Shown: positions 46,555-56,805 of the stretch, one piece after another
How positions within the stretch are numbered: the stretch's first letter is position 1
How the letters are laid out: each line of letters begins with the position of its first letter
NCBI RefSeq assembly: GCF_003952525.1
Contig: NZ_CP034451.1
Location: 2,542,001 to 2,606,000, forward strand
DNA: 64,000 bases
Direction: 5' to 3'
Source: Mesorhizobium sp. M3A.F.Ca.ET.080.04.2.1
GTDB lineage: Bacteria; Pseudomonadota; Alphaproteobacteria; Rhizobiales; Rhizobiaceae
The notes under the pieces: model-generated
Database searches by the model: none
Told to the model about the DNA's origin: nothing
The model's input: only the letters and a program-made list of their open reading frames with translations
Program-made: the position numbers and the translations under genes

Positions 46555-47528
46555 AGAACTTCCTCAAATATCGCGAGATCTGGCTGCTTGCCGGCATCGT
46601 CGTGCTGATCGGCCTGATTTCGACGCGCTTCCCTGGTTTCGCCAATCCGGCCAACCTGCGCCAGGTGTTCAACGACACTTCGATCCTGATGATCCTGGCG
46701 CTCGGCCAGATGGTGGTGATCCTGACGCGCTCGATCGACCTGTCGATGGCGTCCAATCTTTGCTTCACCGGCATGGTGGTGGCGATGCTCAATGCCGCGC
46801 ATCCGGCGATCCCGATTCCGGTGCTGATCGTCATCGCGCTGCTCGTCGGCCTGATCCTCGGCGCATTCAACGGCTTCCTGGTGTGGCGGCTGAACATTCC
46901 CTCCATCGTGGTGACGCTCGGCACGCTCACCATCTATCGGGGGGCGACATTCGTCATTTCCGGAGGCGCCTGGGTCAATGCCGACCAGATGAGCCCGGAC
47001 TTCATCAATTTCCAGCGCGCCGCCTTCCTCGGCCTGCCGGTGCTGTCGTGGATCGCCATCCTGGTGATCGCGCTGTTCTTCCTGGTGATGACACGCACCG
47101 CTATCGGCCGCTCGATCCATGCCATCGGCGTGAACCCGACCGCCTCGGTCTATGCCGGCATCGATGTCGGCCGCACCAAGTTCATCGTCTTTTGCATTTC
47201 CGGCATGATCGGCGGGCTCGCCGGGTACTTATGGATCTCGCGCTATGTGATCGCCTCGGTCGAAGTCGCCAACGGCTATGAGCTCAACATCATCGCCGCC
47301 TGCGTCATCGGCGGCATCTCGATCGCCGGCGGCATCGGCTCGGTCGGCGGCGCGGTGTTAGGGGCGCTGTTCCTCGGCATCATCTCCAACGCACTGCCGG
47401 TCATCAACGTCTCGCCCTTCTGGCAGATGGCGATCTCGGGCAGCGCCATCATCCTGGCCGTGGTGCTCAATGCACGCGGCGAGCGCCGGCAGGGCCGCAT
47501 CATCCTCAGAAAGGCGGAAGCGGCATGA
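46551..47528 (+). CDS. rhaP: L-rhamnose ABC transporter permease 1
   Basis: This 325-residue BPD_transp_2 permease has 'VILTRSIDLSMASNLCFTGM' near residue 62 and 'IGGISIAGGIGSVGGAVLGAL' near 255 and about eight to nine hydrophobic spans. It starts 4 bp inside rhaT and ends 4 bp inside rhaQ. It pairs with RhaQ to form a heterodimeric channel. Confidence 0.92.
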   Translation: MKNFLKYREIWLLAGIVVLIGLISTRFPGFANPANLRQVFNDTSILMILALGQMVVILTRSIDLSMASNLCFTGMVVAMLNAAHPAIPIPVLIVIALLVGLILGAFNGFLVWRLNIPSIVVTLGTLTIYRGATFVISGGAWVNADQMSPDFINFQRAAFLGLPVLSWIAILVIALFFLVMTRTAIGRSIHAIGVNPTASVYAGIDVGRTKFIVFCISGMIGGLAGYLWISRYVIASVEVANGYELNIIAACVIGGISIAGGIGSVGGAVLGALFLGIISNALPVINVSPFWQMAISGSAIILAVVLNARGERRQGRIILRKAEAA

Positions 47529-48526
47529 CCGACACCCCTGCCCCGCGTCATATCCCCGACCGGCTCGACAAGCCGCTCTCCTCGGCGATCTTCTCCTGGG
47601 AGGCGCTGCTGGTCGTGATCGCCATCATCATCTTTGCGATCAACAGCTTCGCCTCGCCCTATTTCCTCGATCCGTGGTCGCTGTCGGACCTGACCTTCAA
47701 CTTCACCGAAAAGGCCCTGATCGCGCTCGCCATGGCGCTGTTGATCATCTCCGGCGAGATCGACCTGTCGGTCGCCGCGATCGTGGCGCTCGCCTCGACG
47801 ATGATGGGCATGGCCTTGCAAGCCGGCGCAGGCATGCCGGTGCTGGTGGCGATCGGCATCGCCGTCGGGCTCGGCTGCGGCGCCTTCAACGGACTGCTGG
47901 TGACCAGGCTCGGCCTGCCCTCCATCGTCGTCACCATCGGCACGATGAGCCTGTTTCGCGGCATTGCCTTCATCATTCTCGGCGACCAGGCCTATAAGGG
48001 CTATCCGGAGAGTTTTGCCTTCTTCGGGCAGGGCTATGTCTGGTGGGTTTTCTCGTTCGAGCTGGCGCTGTTCCTGGTCGCGGCGCTCGTCTACTGGTTC
48101 GTGCTGCACCGCACGAGCTTCGGCCGTCACGTGTTCGCCATCGGCAACAATCCGGTCGCCTGCCAGTTCTCCGGCGTGCGCGTCGATCGCATCAAGTTCA
48201 TCCTGTTCTGCCTGACGGGGCTGATGTCGGGCATCGCCTCCGTGCTGATCACCTCGCGCCTCGGCTCGACGAGGCCGTCGATCGCGCAGGGCTATGAGCT
48301 CGAGGCGATCACCATGGTGGTGCTGGGCGGTGTCTCCATCCTCGGCGGCGCCGGCAGCATCCTTGGCGTGGTCCTTGCCGCCTTCATCATGGGCCTGGTG
48401 ACCTTCGGCCTTGGCCTGCTCAACGTGCCGGGCATCGTCATGTCGATCTTCATCGGCCTGCTGCTGATCATCGTGATCGCGCTGCCGATCGTCTGGCGGC
48501 GGCTGCGCGAGGGGCGCTTCGCCTGA
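47525..48526 (+). CDS. rhaQ: L-rhamnose ABC transporter permease 2
   Basis: This 333-residue permease of the same family as RhaP has '[20 protein letters not shown]' near residue 76 and '[20 protein letters not shown]' near 262. It overlaps rhaP by 4 bp and its last base is the first base of rhaU. The presence of two different permeases distinguishes this importer from the single-permease system at the start of the window. Confidence 0.92.
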   Translation: MTDTPAPRHIPDRLDKPLSSAIFSWEALLVVIAIIIFAINSFASPYFLDPWSLSDLTFNFTEKALIALAMALLIISGEIDLSVAAIVALASTMMGMALQAGAGMPVLVAIGIAVGLGCGAFNGLLVTRLGLPSIVVTIGTMSLFRGIAFIILGDQAYKGYPESFAFFGQGYVWWVFSFELALFLVAALVYWFVLHRTSFGRHVFAIGNNPVACQFSGVRVDRIKFILFCLTGLMSGIASVLITSRLGSTRPSIAQGYELEAITMVVLGGVSILGGAGSILGVVLAAFIMGLVTFGLGLLNVPGIVMSIFIGLLLIIVIALPIVWRRLREGRFA

Positions 48527-48840
48527 TGGAAAAATACGCTTTCAAGATGAAGATCAATCCCGGCATGAAGGCCGAGTACAAGCGCCGCCACGACGAGATC
48601 TGGCCGTCGCTGGTCGCCCTGCTCAAGCAGGCCGGCGTCTCCGACTATTCGATCCATCTCGACGAGGAGACCAGTATCCTGTTCGGGGTGCTGTGGCGGC
48701 GTGACGATCACGGCATGGCCGATTTGCCGAAGCATCCGGTGATGCAGCGCTGGTGGGCGCATATGGCCGATATCATGGAAACCCGGGCCGACAACGAGCC
48801 GGTGGCAATGCCGCTGGAAACGATGTTCCATATGGCATGA
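48526..48840 (+). CDS. rhaU: L-rhamnose mutarotase
   Basis: This 104-residue RhaM/YiiL-family protein has the conserved '[25 protein letters not shown]', with catalytic His near 22, '[14 protein letters not shown]' and '[17 protein letters not shown]'. It interconverts alpha and beta anomers of rhamnose, supplying the form used by RhaI. It is sandwiched between rhaQ (1-bp overlap) and rhaK (4-bp overlap). Confidence 0.93.
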   Translation: MEKYAFKMKINPGMKAEYKRRHDEIWPSLVALLKQAGVSDYSIHLDEETSILFGVLWRRDDHGMADLPKHPVMQRWWAHMADIMETRADNEPVAMPLETMFHMA

Positions 48841-50195
48841 TCCGCAAGGTCGCCGTCATCGATATCGGCAAGACGAATGCCAAGGTGGCGCTGGTCGATC
48901 TCGCCACCATGCGCGAGGTGGGGCTGCGGCGCACGGCCAACGCCGCCGCCGCGGAAGGCCTCTACCCTCATCACGATGTCGAGCGCTTGTGGGCCTTCAT
49001 CCTGGAGAGCCTCGGGACGCTGCACGCCAAGCAGCACATCGATGCCATCTCGATCACCACCCATGGCGCGACGGCCGTCCTGGTGGATGCCGAAGGCAGC
49101 CTGGCGCTGCCGGTGATCGATTATGAATTCGCCGGACCCGATGCATTGAGCAGTGAGTATGACGCCGTCCGCCCGCCCTTCGCCGAGACCGGCACGCCGC
49201 GTCTGCCGGCCGGCCTCAACATCGGCGCGCAGCTCTTTTTTCAGCAGCAGCGGTTTGCGACGGACTTCGCCCGAGCTGCCGCGATCCTTATGTATCCGCA
49301 ATACTGGGCGCTCAGGCTGACCGGCGTCGCCGCCAACGAGGTGACGTCGCTCGGCTGCCATACCGACCTGTGGAATCCCTGGCAGGCCGACTATTCATCG
49401 CTCGTCGACCGGATGGGCTGGCGGCGGCTGATGGCGCCGGTGCGACCTGCGAAAGACCGGCTGGGACCGATCCGGCAGGGAATCGCGCAGAAGACCGGGC
49501 TTGAGCCGCACACGCCGGTGTTGTGCGGGCTGCACGATTCCAACGCCTCGCTGCTGCCGCATCTGTTGTCCGATCGGCCGCCCTTCTCCGTTGTCTCGAC
49601 CGGCACCTGGGTCGTCGCGATGGCCGTCGGCGGCCGGAAGGTCGAACTGGATCCGGCGCGCGACACGCTGGTCAATGTCAACGCGCTCGGCGATCCCGTG
49701 CCCTCGGCGCGCTTCATGGGCGGGCGCGAGTTCTCGTTGCTGACCGGTGGCAAATCCCAAGCCTGGAGCGAGGACGATGTCGCCAGCGTGCTGGCGCGAA
49801 ACGCCTTGCTTCTGCCATCGGCTCAGCAGGGCTCCGGGCCGTTTCCCGATCGCGAACAGCAGTGGATCGATGCCGGGGCCCTGAGTCCCGGCGAGCGCTT
49901 CGTCGCCATCTCATTCTATCTCGCGCTGATGACCGCGACCTGCCTGGAACTGATCGGCAGCGACGGGCCGACCATCGTCGAGGGACCCTTCGCGCAGAAC
50001 CTGCCTTTCATCCGCATGCTGGCAGCAGCGACGGAGCGGCCGGTCATCGACTCGGAGGGTTCTACCGGCACCAGCGTCGGCGCGGCGCTTCTGGTCGCGG
50101 ACGGCGCCGCGGTGATGAGCAAGGGCGAGCGCACCAAGCCGCCGGTGGAGCTCGCCTGGGGCAAATATGCGCGTGCCTGGCGGGCAGCCATCTAA
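48837..50195 (+). CDS. rhaK: Rhamnulokinase (FGGY-family)
   Basis: This 452-residue FGGY kinase has '[20 protein letters not shown]' at the N-terminus, '[12 protein letters not shown]', '[15 protein letters not shown]' near 253 and '[20 protein letters not shown]' near 378. It phosphorylates L-rhamnulose; in R. leguminosarum the kinase is also needed for full transporter activity, which fits its place at the end of the transport operon rather than with rhaD-rhaI. The ATG overlaps the rhaU stop. Confidence 0.92.
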   Translation: MIRKVAVIDIGKTNAKVALVDLATMREVGLRRTANAAAAEGLYPHHDVERLWAFILESLGTLHAKQHIDAISITTHGATAVLVDAEGSLALPVIDYEFAGPDALSSEYDAVRPPFAETGTPRLPAGLNIGAQLFFQQQRFATDFARAAAILMYPQYWALRLTGVAANEVTSLGCHTDLWNPWQADYSSLVDRMGWRRLMAPVRPAKDRLGPIRQGIAQKTGLEPHTPVLCGLHDSNASLLPHLLSDRPPFSVVSTGTWVVAMAVGGRKVELDPARDTLVNVNALGDPVPSARFMGGREFSLLTGGKSQAWSEDDVASVLARNALLLPSAQQGSGPFPDREQQWIDAGALSPGERFVAISFYLALMTATCLELIGSDGPTIVEGPFAQNLPFIRMLAAATERPVIDSEGSTGTSVGAALLVADGAAVMSKGERTKPPVELAWGKYARAWRAAI

Positions 50196-50360
50196 TTACC
50201 AGTCGATTGACCAACAGTGCAATTGAAGGCGTCGCGGAAACAAGCGTGAAGCCGATCACATAATAATTTCATGTATTGTATCATGTATGGAAAGCATTCG
50301 CTGCTCGATCGAATGTAAGAGATAGATATATTTTTAATCAATCCTTCACGGAGGCCCAAG

Positions 50361-50864
50361 ATGAGTGCCGCATTCAAACCTACGCACATCGATTTCGTCG
50401 ACGGCAAGAAGCGCATCGACGAGGCGCTGGCAAAAGTCGGACACAAGATGAAGTCACGGATCCTGACATCCAGGGACAAGGAAGCCGTGGCGCTGTGCAA
50501 CCTCCTGGGCGTTCCGCACGAACAGCTTCCAACCGGGTTCACCAAATGGCAGCTGCCCTTCTACCTGGACGGCGGCCAGTTCTTCATCACCGCCACCGCG
50601 CCCAACGCGGAAGTGGGCGAGCATTCTCATGACAATGACGGCGTCCGCTTCATCATGTCCGGCTCGGTCTACTATGACGGCATCGAGCTCAATGCGGGAG
50701 ATTGGATGTATATCCCGAAGGACAAACGCTATTCCCTCAAGGTCGGGCCCCTCGGCGCAAGCATGTGCTACTGCTATTGCTGCTGCTGCGCGGGCCGCAC
50801 GCTGAACAAGGACGACCTGATCGATCCGGCGCCTTTCGTGCGCGTTCGCAAGTCGCTGCAGTAG
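50361..50864 (+). CDS. Cupin-domain protein with a C-terminal cysteine cluster
   Basis: This 167-residue protein is centred on a cupin barrel: 'GEHSHDNDGVRFIMSGSVYYDGIELNAGDWMYIPKDK' spans about residues 88-124, with His and Glu/Asp positions that could bind a metal. It is followed by a striking run of six cysteines (Cys136, 138, 140-143, in the pattern CYCYCCCC). GGAGG lies upstream of the ATG. Upstream, TCATGTAT is repeated 12 bp apart (50269 and 50281). It is a single-gene unit after rhaK, followed by a strong terminator. Function unknown; the cysteines suggest a metal centre or redox role. Confidence 0.75.
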   Translation: MSAAFKPTHIDFVDGKKRIDEALAKVGHKMKSRILTSRDKEAVALCNLLGVPHEQLPTGFTKWQLPFYLDGGQFFITATAPNAEVGEHSHDNDGVRFIMSGSVYYDGIELNAGDWMYIPKDKRYSLKVGPLGASMCYCYCCCCAGRTLNKDDLIDPAPFVRVRKSLQ

Positions 50865-50879
50865 CGATCGCAGCCGCTC

Positions 50880-50911
50880 GACGCGGCGATGAACTTGTTC
50901 GTCGCCGCGTC
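50880..50911. terminator. Bidirectional terminator hairpin
   Basis: GACGCGGCGA (50880-50889) pairs perfectly with TCGCCGCGTC (50902-50911), and the stem extends through TGAA/TTCG to a CTTG loop. It lies between the converging cupin and racemase-arginase genes. T-runs are poor on both sides (TTCTC on the plus strand), so efficiency is uncertain. Confidence 0.65.
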
Positions 50912-50934
50912 TTCTCGATCCGAGCCGAACGTGA

Positions 50935-52761
50935 TCAGAGAATCCGTTTGCCGAACGCAGACATGACGAAGTTGATCATCTCAGCGGCAAGCCTGGGCTC
51001 TAACTCTGCGCCCAAGCCGGAAACGCTCATCGACAGCAGTCCGCCGGACAGCGCGATCGCCTCCATCGCCTGATGCGTCTCGCGCACGGTGATGCCGCCG
51101 GAGCCTGCCGCCCAGCCGGCCAACTCGGTGACCTCGGGCGCATAGGCGACATGGAAGCCCTGCGTGCCGGAAGAAGCGATGTGGATCGCCTCGCGCATGA
51201 CGTCGCGCATGCCCATAGCGTCGATGTCGGTCATGGTGAAGGCTGAAACGCGCGAATCCGCCAGCACCCGCGCCTCGGCGGGATCGGCGTGACGAAGGCC
51301 GACCAGGACGACGTTCTCCGGCGAGAGCTGCGGCTGCAGCGCGCCCGGCTTGTGATCGAGCCCTAACGTCCGCGCCAGCACCGAGACTTGCGGCAGGTCG
51401 ATGCCGTCGATCTCCTCGGGCATAAGTGCCGCAATGGAATCGATCCAGATCAGGCCGAAGGAATGCGTGGCGCGCGCCGTGGCGGCCATCGCCCTGTGCG
51501 CAATGCGGCAGTCGGCGCCCGTGCTGAGCCGGATCAAGCCCGAGGGCGGCCTGTCCGCATCGGCGAGTTCGACGACGTCGAAGTTCAACGCCTCCAGCCT
51601 GGCCCCCGTCGCCTCGCGGGCGAGAATGCCGGCGGCGGCGGGGTCGGCCGAGATCGAGACCAATTTGCGGCCCGAATAGTCCACGACATCGTGCATCGGA
51701 GCCTTCTCGACATATTCCGAGGTCATTGCCATCAGCATGGCGCCATAGCTCATGCGGAAGGCGACGCGGTCGCCGACCCGGGGCGGCGGATCGGCGTCCT
51801 GCACGTCGAGCAGCAGATGGTCGCTGGACGCGCCGAGCACGCGCACACCCTTGGCGATCGGCACCAGCCCTTCGACCAGCACGTCCTCGCGACCGATATT
51901 GGCGATGGCACGCAAGCGATCGCCCTCGTCGGCGAACACCGGCTGGTTGCCGAAGGCGTCGTAGCCGGACTGGCCGATCGGCCGCGACGGCTTCAGCTTG
52001 ACCTCGATGATGTCGCCGGTCAGCCGGCAGGCATCGAGCTCCAGCGCGTCCCAGGGCGGATCGCGGAAGGTTTCGAGCCCGCCCTGCAGAATTGCCTCGC
52101 CAACTCTGAGATTGTTGATGCCGGCGGGCAGACGACCATCGAGCAGTAGCGGCAGTGACGACGAGGCGCCGCCGGAAATCCAGTCGAGGCTTTTGCCGCA
52201 AAGACGCTCGGTCTTGTAGGCATGAGCGACGAGCTGGCCGAGATTCTCCTCGGTCGGCATGATGGCACCGAAGCAGCCGAGATTGGTGCCGATGCCGGCG
52301 ATGCGCACGCCTCTCATTTCGAGGATCTGCTCGACCGTCGCCACCAGGTCGTTCGGCCAGATGCCCTCTCTCAGATCGCCGAGATCGACCATCAGCATGA
52401 TGTCGTGGATACGGCCCATGCGCTCGGCGATGCGGGCGATCTCCCGGATGATGGCAAGCTCCGACTGCAGGCTGATGTCGACGGTGCGCACGACCTCCTC
52501 GACGCGGGCGATCGGCGGACTTCGGAGCAGCATGATCGGCGCGGCAACACCGCTGTCGCGCAGACGGCGGATGTTCTCGAAACGCGACTCGGCGATGCCG
52601 TGGACGCCGCCGCGCAGCATGGCGCGCGCCACTTGCGGCATGCCGCAGGTGCCCTTGGTGACGCCGAAGACCTTGATGCCTGCCCCGGCGCAGCGCTCGA
52701 CCACGGTGCGCGCATTGCGCTCGATGCGGCCAAGGTCGATGGCGACTTGCGGTCCGGACAT
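50935..52761 (-). CDS. Amino-acid racemase (Orr/YhfX-type) fused to a degenerate arginase-like domain
   Basis: This is a 608-residue fusion. Residues 1 to about 365 form an alanine-racemase-type PLP barrel related to ornithine racemase, with the PLP lysine in 'GVTKGTCGMPQV' (Lys36), 'GIGTNLGCFGA' and 'SGGASSSLPLLLDGRLPAGINNLRVGEAIL' (part: LPAGINNLRVGEAIL). Residues from about 390 to 608 align in pattern with arginase/agmatinase ('GLIWIDSIAALM', 'VLVGLRHADPAEARVL', 'FTMTDIDAMGMRDVM'). However, all three metal motifs are changed: GGDH is TGAD, DAHxD is DSIAA, and SFDxDxxDP is HVAYAPEV. The second half should not bind manganese. It ends 2 bp before dadA's stop side and is co-directional with dadA (2-bp gap), so D-amino acid turnover is likely. 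Confidence 0.78.
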   Translation of the reverse strand: MSGPQVAIDLGRIERNARTVVERCAGAGIKVFGVTKGTCGMPQVARAMLRGGVHGIAESRFENIRRLRDSGVAAPIMLLRSPPIARVEEVVRTVDISLQSELAIIREIARIAERMGRIHDIMLMVDLGDLREGIWPNDLVATVEQILEMRGVRIAGIGTNLGCFGAIMPTEENLGQLVAHAYKTERLCGKSLDWISGGASSSLPLLLDGRLPAGINNLRVGEAILQGGLETFRDPPWDALELDACRLTGDIIEVKLKPSRPIGQSGYDAFGNQPVFADEGDRLRAIANIGREDVLVEGLVPIAKGVRVLGASSDHLLLDVQDADPPPRVGDRVAFRMSYGAMLMAMTSEYVEKAPMHDVVDYSGRKLVSISADPAAAGILAREATGARLEALNFDVVELADADRPPSGLIRLSTGADCRIAHRAMAATARATHSFGLIWIDSIAALMPEEIDGIDLPQVSVLARTLGLDHKPGALQPQLSPENVVLVGLRHADPAEARVLADSRVSAFTMTDIDAMGMRDVMREAIHIASSGTQGFHVAYAPEVTELAGWAAGSGGITVRETHQAMEAIALSGGLLSMSVSGLGAELEPRLAAEMINFVMSAFGKRIL

Positions 52762-52763
52762 CG

Positions 52764-54014
52764 CTAGTTCCTGTAGAGCAGCCCTTGCGGGTCGATCTCC
52801 GGCTTGCGCCCGGCAACAAGGTCGGCGAGGAATTTTCCGGAGCCGCAAGCCATCGTCCAGCCGACATGGCCGTGGCCGGCGTCCAGATAGAGGTTGCGGT
52901 ATTTCGCCTGGCCGATCACCGGCACCGAATTCGGCATCATCGGCCGCAAGCCCGCCCAAAGCTCCGCTTTGTTCTCGTCGAAGGCGCCGGGAAAGAGATC
53001 CTTGCCGGTCCTGAACATGGCGGCGAAATCGCGCGGCTTGAAGCTGCGGTCGAAGCCGGTGAACTCGGCGGTCGAGGCGAGCCGCAACCGGTTGCCCAGC
53101 CTCGAATAGCCGATCAGCTGGTCCTCATCGGCGCCGCCCATGGTCGGGCCCTTGTTCGCATCCTCGAGCGGCACGGTGGCCGTGTAGCCCTTGACGGGAT
53201 AAACTGGCAGGTCGATACCGTAGCGGCGTCCGAGCAGGCCGCTTTCCGGCCCCATCGAGATGACGACGGCATCGCCCGCGACCGCACCGGCCGAAGTCAT
53301 CACCGCGCGCACCCTGTCGCCATCGATGTCGAAGCCCTCGACGGTTGTGCCGTACAGAAATCGGACGCCTAGCTTTTCGGTCGCGTAAGCGGCGAGATTC
53401 TGCGTGAACTGCTTGGAATCGCCGGTCTGGTCGATCGGCGAATAGACGCCGCCGGCGATCTTTTCCTTGGCCCCGGCAAGGCCCGGTTCCAGTTCGACCA
53501 GCCGCTCGCGGCCAACGATTTCGATCGGCAGGCCATGTTCGGCCAGGTAGCGGTAATTGTCGGTGCCGGTGTCGAGACTGTGCTGCGAGCGGAAGAAATA
53601 GATGATGCCCTTCTTGCGCTCGTCATAGCGGATGCCGGTATCGGCAGAGATGGCGTTGATGCAATCGCGCGAATAGAGCGCCAGGCGCAGCTTGACCCGG
53701 CTGTTGGCGCGCAGGCGCGCCACCGTGCACTGGCGCAGGAAGCGCAGGCTCCAGGCGAGGAAGTAAGGATCGAAGCGCAGCCGCACCTTGATGCCGAGGT
53801 CGTGGTTGTAGAGCGCGCGCAGGAAGGTCTTCAGCGCCGCCGGCGAGGCCCAGGCAGTGGCATCGCCGGGCGAAACCAGGCCGGCGTTCGACCGGCTGGT
53901 GCCGCGCGCCGGCGCCTGATGACGCTCTATCACCGTCACCTCGTGGCCGTCGCTCGCCAGATAGTAGGCGGCCGCCGTACCTACGACGCCGGCCCCGAGC
54001 ACCAGAACCTTCAT
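52764..54014 (-). CDS. dadA: D-amino acid dehydrogenase (DadA-like)
   Basis: This 416-residue FAD enzyme has N-terminal dinucleotide-binding 'VLVLGAGVVGTAAAYYLASDG', 'RGTSRSNAGLVSPGDATAWA' near 38, 'GVYSPIDQTGDSKQF' near 185 and the C-terminal 'LYLDAGHGHVGWTMACGSG'. It oxidises D-amino acids to 2-oxo acids, passing electrons to the respiratory chain at the membrane surface. It is transcribed just ahead of the racemase-arginase fusion, so an L-amino acid could be racemised and then oxidised. Confidence 0.9.
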   Translation of the reverse strand: MKVLVLGAGVVGTAAAYYLASDGHEVTVIERHQAPARGTSRSNAGLVSPGDATAWASPAALKTFLRALYNHDLGIKVRLRFDPYFLAWSLRFLRQCTVARLRANSRVKLRLALYSRDCINAISADTGIRYDERKKGIIYFFRSQHSLDTGTDNYRYLAEHGLPIEIVGRERLVELEPGLAGAKEKIAGGVYSPIDQTGDSKQFTQNLAAYATEKLGVRFLYGTTVEGFDIDGDRVRAVMTSAGAVAGDAVVISMGPESGLLGRRYGIDLPVYPVKGYTATVPLEDANKGPTMGGADEDQLIGYSRLGNRLRLASTAEFTGFDRSFKPRDFAAMFRTGKDLFPGAFDENKAELWAGLRPMMPNSVPVIGQAKYRNLYLDAGHGHVGWTMACGSGKFLADLVAGRKPEIDPQGLLYRN

Positions 54015-54108
54015 GCCGCCCCCCAGAGGAAAAACCGCGTGCGGCGCGCCTCCACGCGCCGTGCGTCCTCAATAGCGCGTCTTGGCGCGCCGGACGAGCC
54101 CTGGCTGT

Positions 54109-55104
54109 TCAGCTCCGCGCCGAGTTCTTGCCGGTCAGGATGCGCTCCCAGGCCAGCGCATCGTTGACGATCAGATCGAGATCGTCGCGCTGCGGCGTCC
54201 AATTGAGCTCGTTGCGGGCGAGTTCGGAATTGGCGACGACGGCTGCGGCGTCGCCGGGGCGGCGATCGCCCATTCGAACATCGAAATCACGGCCGAAGGC
54301 GCGGCGGACGCTGTCGATCACCTCCAGCACCGAATAGCCGTGGCTGTAGCCGCAATTGGCGACGAGGCTGGCGCCGCCGTCGCGCAGCCGCTGCAGCGCC
54401 AGCCGGTGCGCCGCCGCAAGGTCACTGACATGGATATAGTCGCGGATGCAGGTGCCGTCCGGCGTCGCATAGTCGTTGCCGAAGACCTGCATGAAGGGCC
54501 GCTTGCCGAGCGCGGTCTCGCAAGCGACCTTGATCAGATGCGTGGCGCCCGGCGTCGATTGGCCGGTGCGGCCCTTCGGATCGGCGCCGGCGACATTGAA
54601 ATAGCGGAGCGCCGTGTAGCGGATGTCATGCGCCATGGCCGCGTCGCGCAGCATCCATTCGCTCATCAGCTTGGAAAGCCCATAGGGCGATTCCGGTGCC
54701 AGATGCGCATCCTCGCGCACCGGCTCCAGCCCGGCGCCGCCATAGACGGCCGCGGTGGAGGAAAAGATGAAATGCGGCACGCCTTCACGCACTGCGGTCT
54801 CGATCAGCGTACGTGTCTTGCAGGTGTTGTTCTCGTAATAGCCGAGCGGGTCGGAGACGGATTCCGGCACGACGATCGAACCGGCGAAGTGGATGATGGC
54901 GTCGACCTTGTTTTCGCGGATGATACGCGAGACCAGATCGCGATCGGCGACATCGCCGACGACCAGCTTCGCCTCCGGCGCCACCGCCCATTCGAAGCCG
55001 GTGGAAAGCCGGTCGAGCACGACGACGTCCTCTCCGGCGTCCAGAAGCTCCCAGACCATATGGCTGCCGATATAGCCGGCACCGCCCGTCACCAAAACCG
55101 TCAT
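54109..55104 (-). CDS. galE: UDP-glucose 4-epimerase
   Basis: This 331-residue extended SDR has 'VLVTGGAGYIGSHMVWELLDAGE', the serine/tyrosine/lysine active site 'FSSTAAVYGGAG...SPYGLSKLMSE', and 'YFNVAGADPKGRTGQ', typical of GalE/ExoB. It makes UDP-galactose for surface polysaccharides. GAGG lies 6 nt before the second of two adjacent ATGs, so I take 55104 (55107 is possible). It lies 95 bp upstream of dadA on the same strand and is divergent from hemA. Confidence 0.93.
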   Translation of the reverse strand: MTVLVTGGAGYIGSHMVWELLDAGEDVVVLDRLSTGFEWAVAPEAKLVVGDVADRDLVSRIIRENKVDAIIHFAGSIVVPESVSDPLGYYENNTCKTRTLIETAVREGVPHFIFSSTAAVYGGAGLEPVREDAHLAPESPYGLSKLMSEWMLRDAAMAHDIRYTALRYFNVAGADPKGRTGQSTPGATHLIKVACETALGKRPFMQVFGNDYATPDGTCIRDYIHVSDLAAAHRLALQRLRDGGASLVANCGYSHGYSVLEVIDSVRRAFGRDFDVRMGDRRPGDAAAVVANSELARNELNWTPQRDDLDLIVNDALAWERILTGKNSARS

Positions 55105-55382
55105 CATCTACCTCGCTGATCAAGATTTATCGGAAACTGTCCCAACAGCCGCCTTACTTCAAACCCCGCCGCAAGCCCAATATCCTCCCTGAATGTTAAG
55201 TCTGTAACAGTTCCTCCCGTCCGAGGCATCGTACCGAAACAAAGATGGCTCAGACCCGGGGAATAGGCCACGATCGGCCATCGTTAGGAACAGGTGTAGG
55301 GCGTGGCATTTTGACCGGACGGGTCCCGGTGGACGCGCATCCGGCCAGTGACTATGATCCGGCGCAAAATTGGGAAGCCGAT

Positions 55383-56660
55383 ATGAACTACCAGCGGTTC
55401 TTCGAGGAAGCGATCGACCAGCTCCATGCGGAGCGGCGCTACCGCGTCTTCGCCGATCTCGAGCGTATCGTCGGCCGCTTTCCGCGCGCCGTCTGGCGTT
55501 CCAACGGCCGCGCCCAGGAAATCACCGTCTGGTGCTCCAACGACTATCTCGGCATGGGCCAGCACGGCGATGTCATCGCCGCCTTCCAGTCGGCGGCCGG
55601 CAAGATGGGCTCGGGCGCCGGCGGCACCCGCAACATCTCCGGCACCTCCAACCCGCTGGTCGAGCTCGAGCAGGAGCTCGCCGACCTGCACGGCAAGGAA
55701 GCGGCGCTGGTCTTCACCTCCGGCTTCGTTTCCAACGAGGCCTCGATCTCGACCATCGCCAGGCTGTTGCCCAACTGCCTGATCTTCTCCGACGAATTGA
55801 ACCACGCCTCGATGATCGAGGGGGTGCGCCGCTCGGGCGCCGAGAAGAAGATCTTCCGCCACAACGACGTCGCCCATCTGGAGAGCCTGCTGCAGGCGGC
55901 CGGGCGCGAGCGCGCCAAGCTGATCGTGTTCGAGAGCGTCTATTCGATGGACGGCGACATCGCGCCGATCAAGCAGATCGTCGAGCTGGCCGAGCGCTAC
56001 AACGCCATGACCTATATCGACGAGGTGCATGCGGTCGGCATGTACGGGCCGCGCGGCGGCGGCATCACCGAGCGCGAAGGGCTGGCCGAGCGCATCGACG
56101 TCATCGAGGGCACCTTGGCCAAGGCCTTCGGCACGCTGGGCGGCTACATCAGCGGCCGCAGCGCGGTCATCGACGCGGTGCGCTCCTATGCGCCCGGCTT
56201 CATCTTCACCACCGCGCTGCCGCCGGCGATCGCGGCGGCCGCCACCGCCTCGATCCAGCATCTGAAGCGCTCGCAGGCCGAGCGCGAGGCGCAGCAGCGC
56301 CAGGCGGCGCGGACCAAGCAGGTGCTGGCCGCGGCCGGGCTGCCGGTGATGGAATCGGCCACCCACATCGTGCCGGTGCTGGTCGGCGATCCGGAGCTGT
56401 GCAAGATGGCCAGCGACCGCCTGCTCGGCGTGCACGGCATCTATATCCAGCCGATCAACTATCCGACGGTGCCGCGCGGCACCGAGCGGCTGCGCATCAC
56501 GCCGACCCCGTTCCATTCCGACGCGCTGATCGCCGAGCTGCAGGACGCGCTGGTCGAGACCTGGGACGCGCTCGGCATCCCTTATGCCTCGGCGGGACGG
56601 CCGGCCGTCGCCAAGAGCGAGCGCATCATTCCGTTGCTGGTGCCGAAGTCGGGCGGCTGA
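55383..56660 (+). CDS. hemA: 5-aminolevulinate synthase
   Basis: This 425-residue PLP enzyme condenses glycine and succinyl-CoA to 5-aminolevulinate, the first step of alphaproteobacterial haem synthesis. It has '[19 protein letters not shown]', '[20 protein letters not shown]', '[15 protein letters not shown]', and the Schiff-base lysine in '[16 protein letters not shown]' (Lys247). The start at 55383 ([10 protein letters not shown]) is the family start; the frame remains open to 55245 but adds unconserved residues. The 278-bp region upstream, shared with galE, shows no motif I recognise with confidence. Confidence 0.97.
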   Translation: MNYQRFFEEAIDQLHAERRYRVFADLERIVGRFPRAVWRSNGRAQEITVWCSNDYLGMGQHGDVIAAFQSAAGKMGSGAGGTRNISGTSNPLVELEQELADLHGKEAALVFTSGFVSNEASISTIARLLPNCLIFSDELNHASMIEGVRRSGAEKKIFRHNDVAHLESLLQAAGRERAKLIVFESVYSMDGDIAPIKQIVELAERYNAMTYIDEVHAVGMYGPRGGGITEREGLAERIDVIEGTLAKAFGTLGGYISGRSAVIDAVRSYAPGFIFTTALPPAIAAAATASIQHLKRSQAEREAQQRQAARTKQVLAAAGLPVMESATHIVPVLVGDPELCKMASDRLLGVHGIYIQPINYPTVPRGTERLRITPTPFHSDALIAELQDALVETWDALGIPYASAGRPAVAKSERIIPLLVPKSGG

Positions 56661-56805
56661 AAGCCGTTTGAAACTCTACTCCGGCGGCCATCCGCCGCGA
56701 CTTTCTGCGCTCCCGCTGTTCACGGATATCAATTTCCACTGCGCTCCGGGTCTCGAAAGCCCGGCTGGCGCACCGGACCGAGTTTCAATGCGGCTTCAGG
56801 TCGGC

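Noticed and set aside
50981..52867. 628-codon minus-strand frame overlapping the racemase-arginase fusion
   Set aside because: Arg/His-rich composition with no domain; the fusion frame carries clear motifs.
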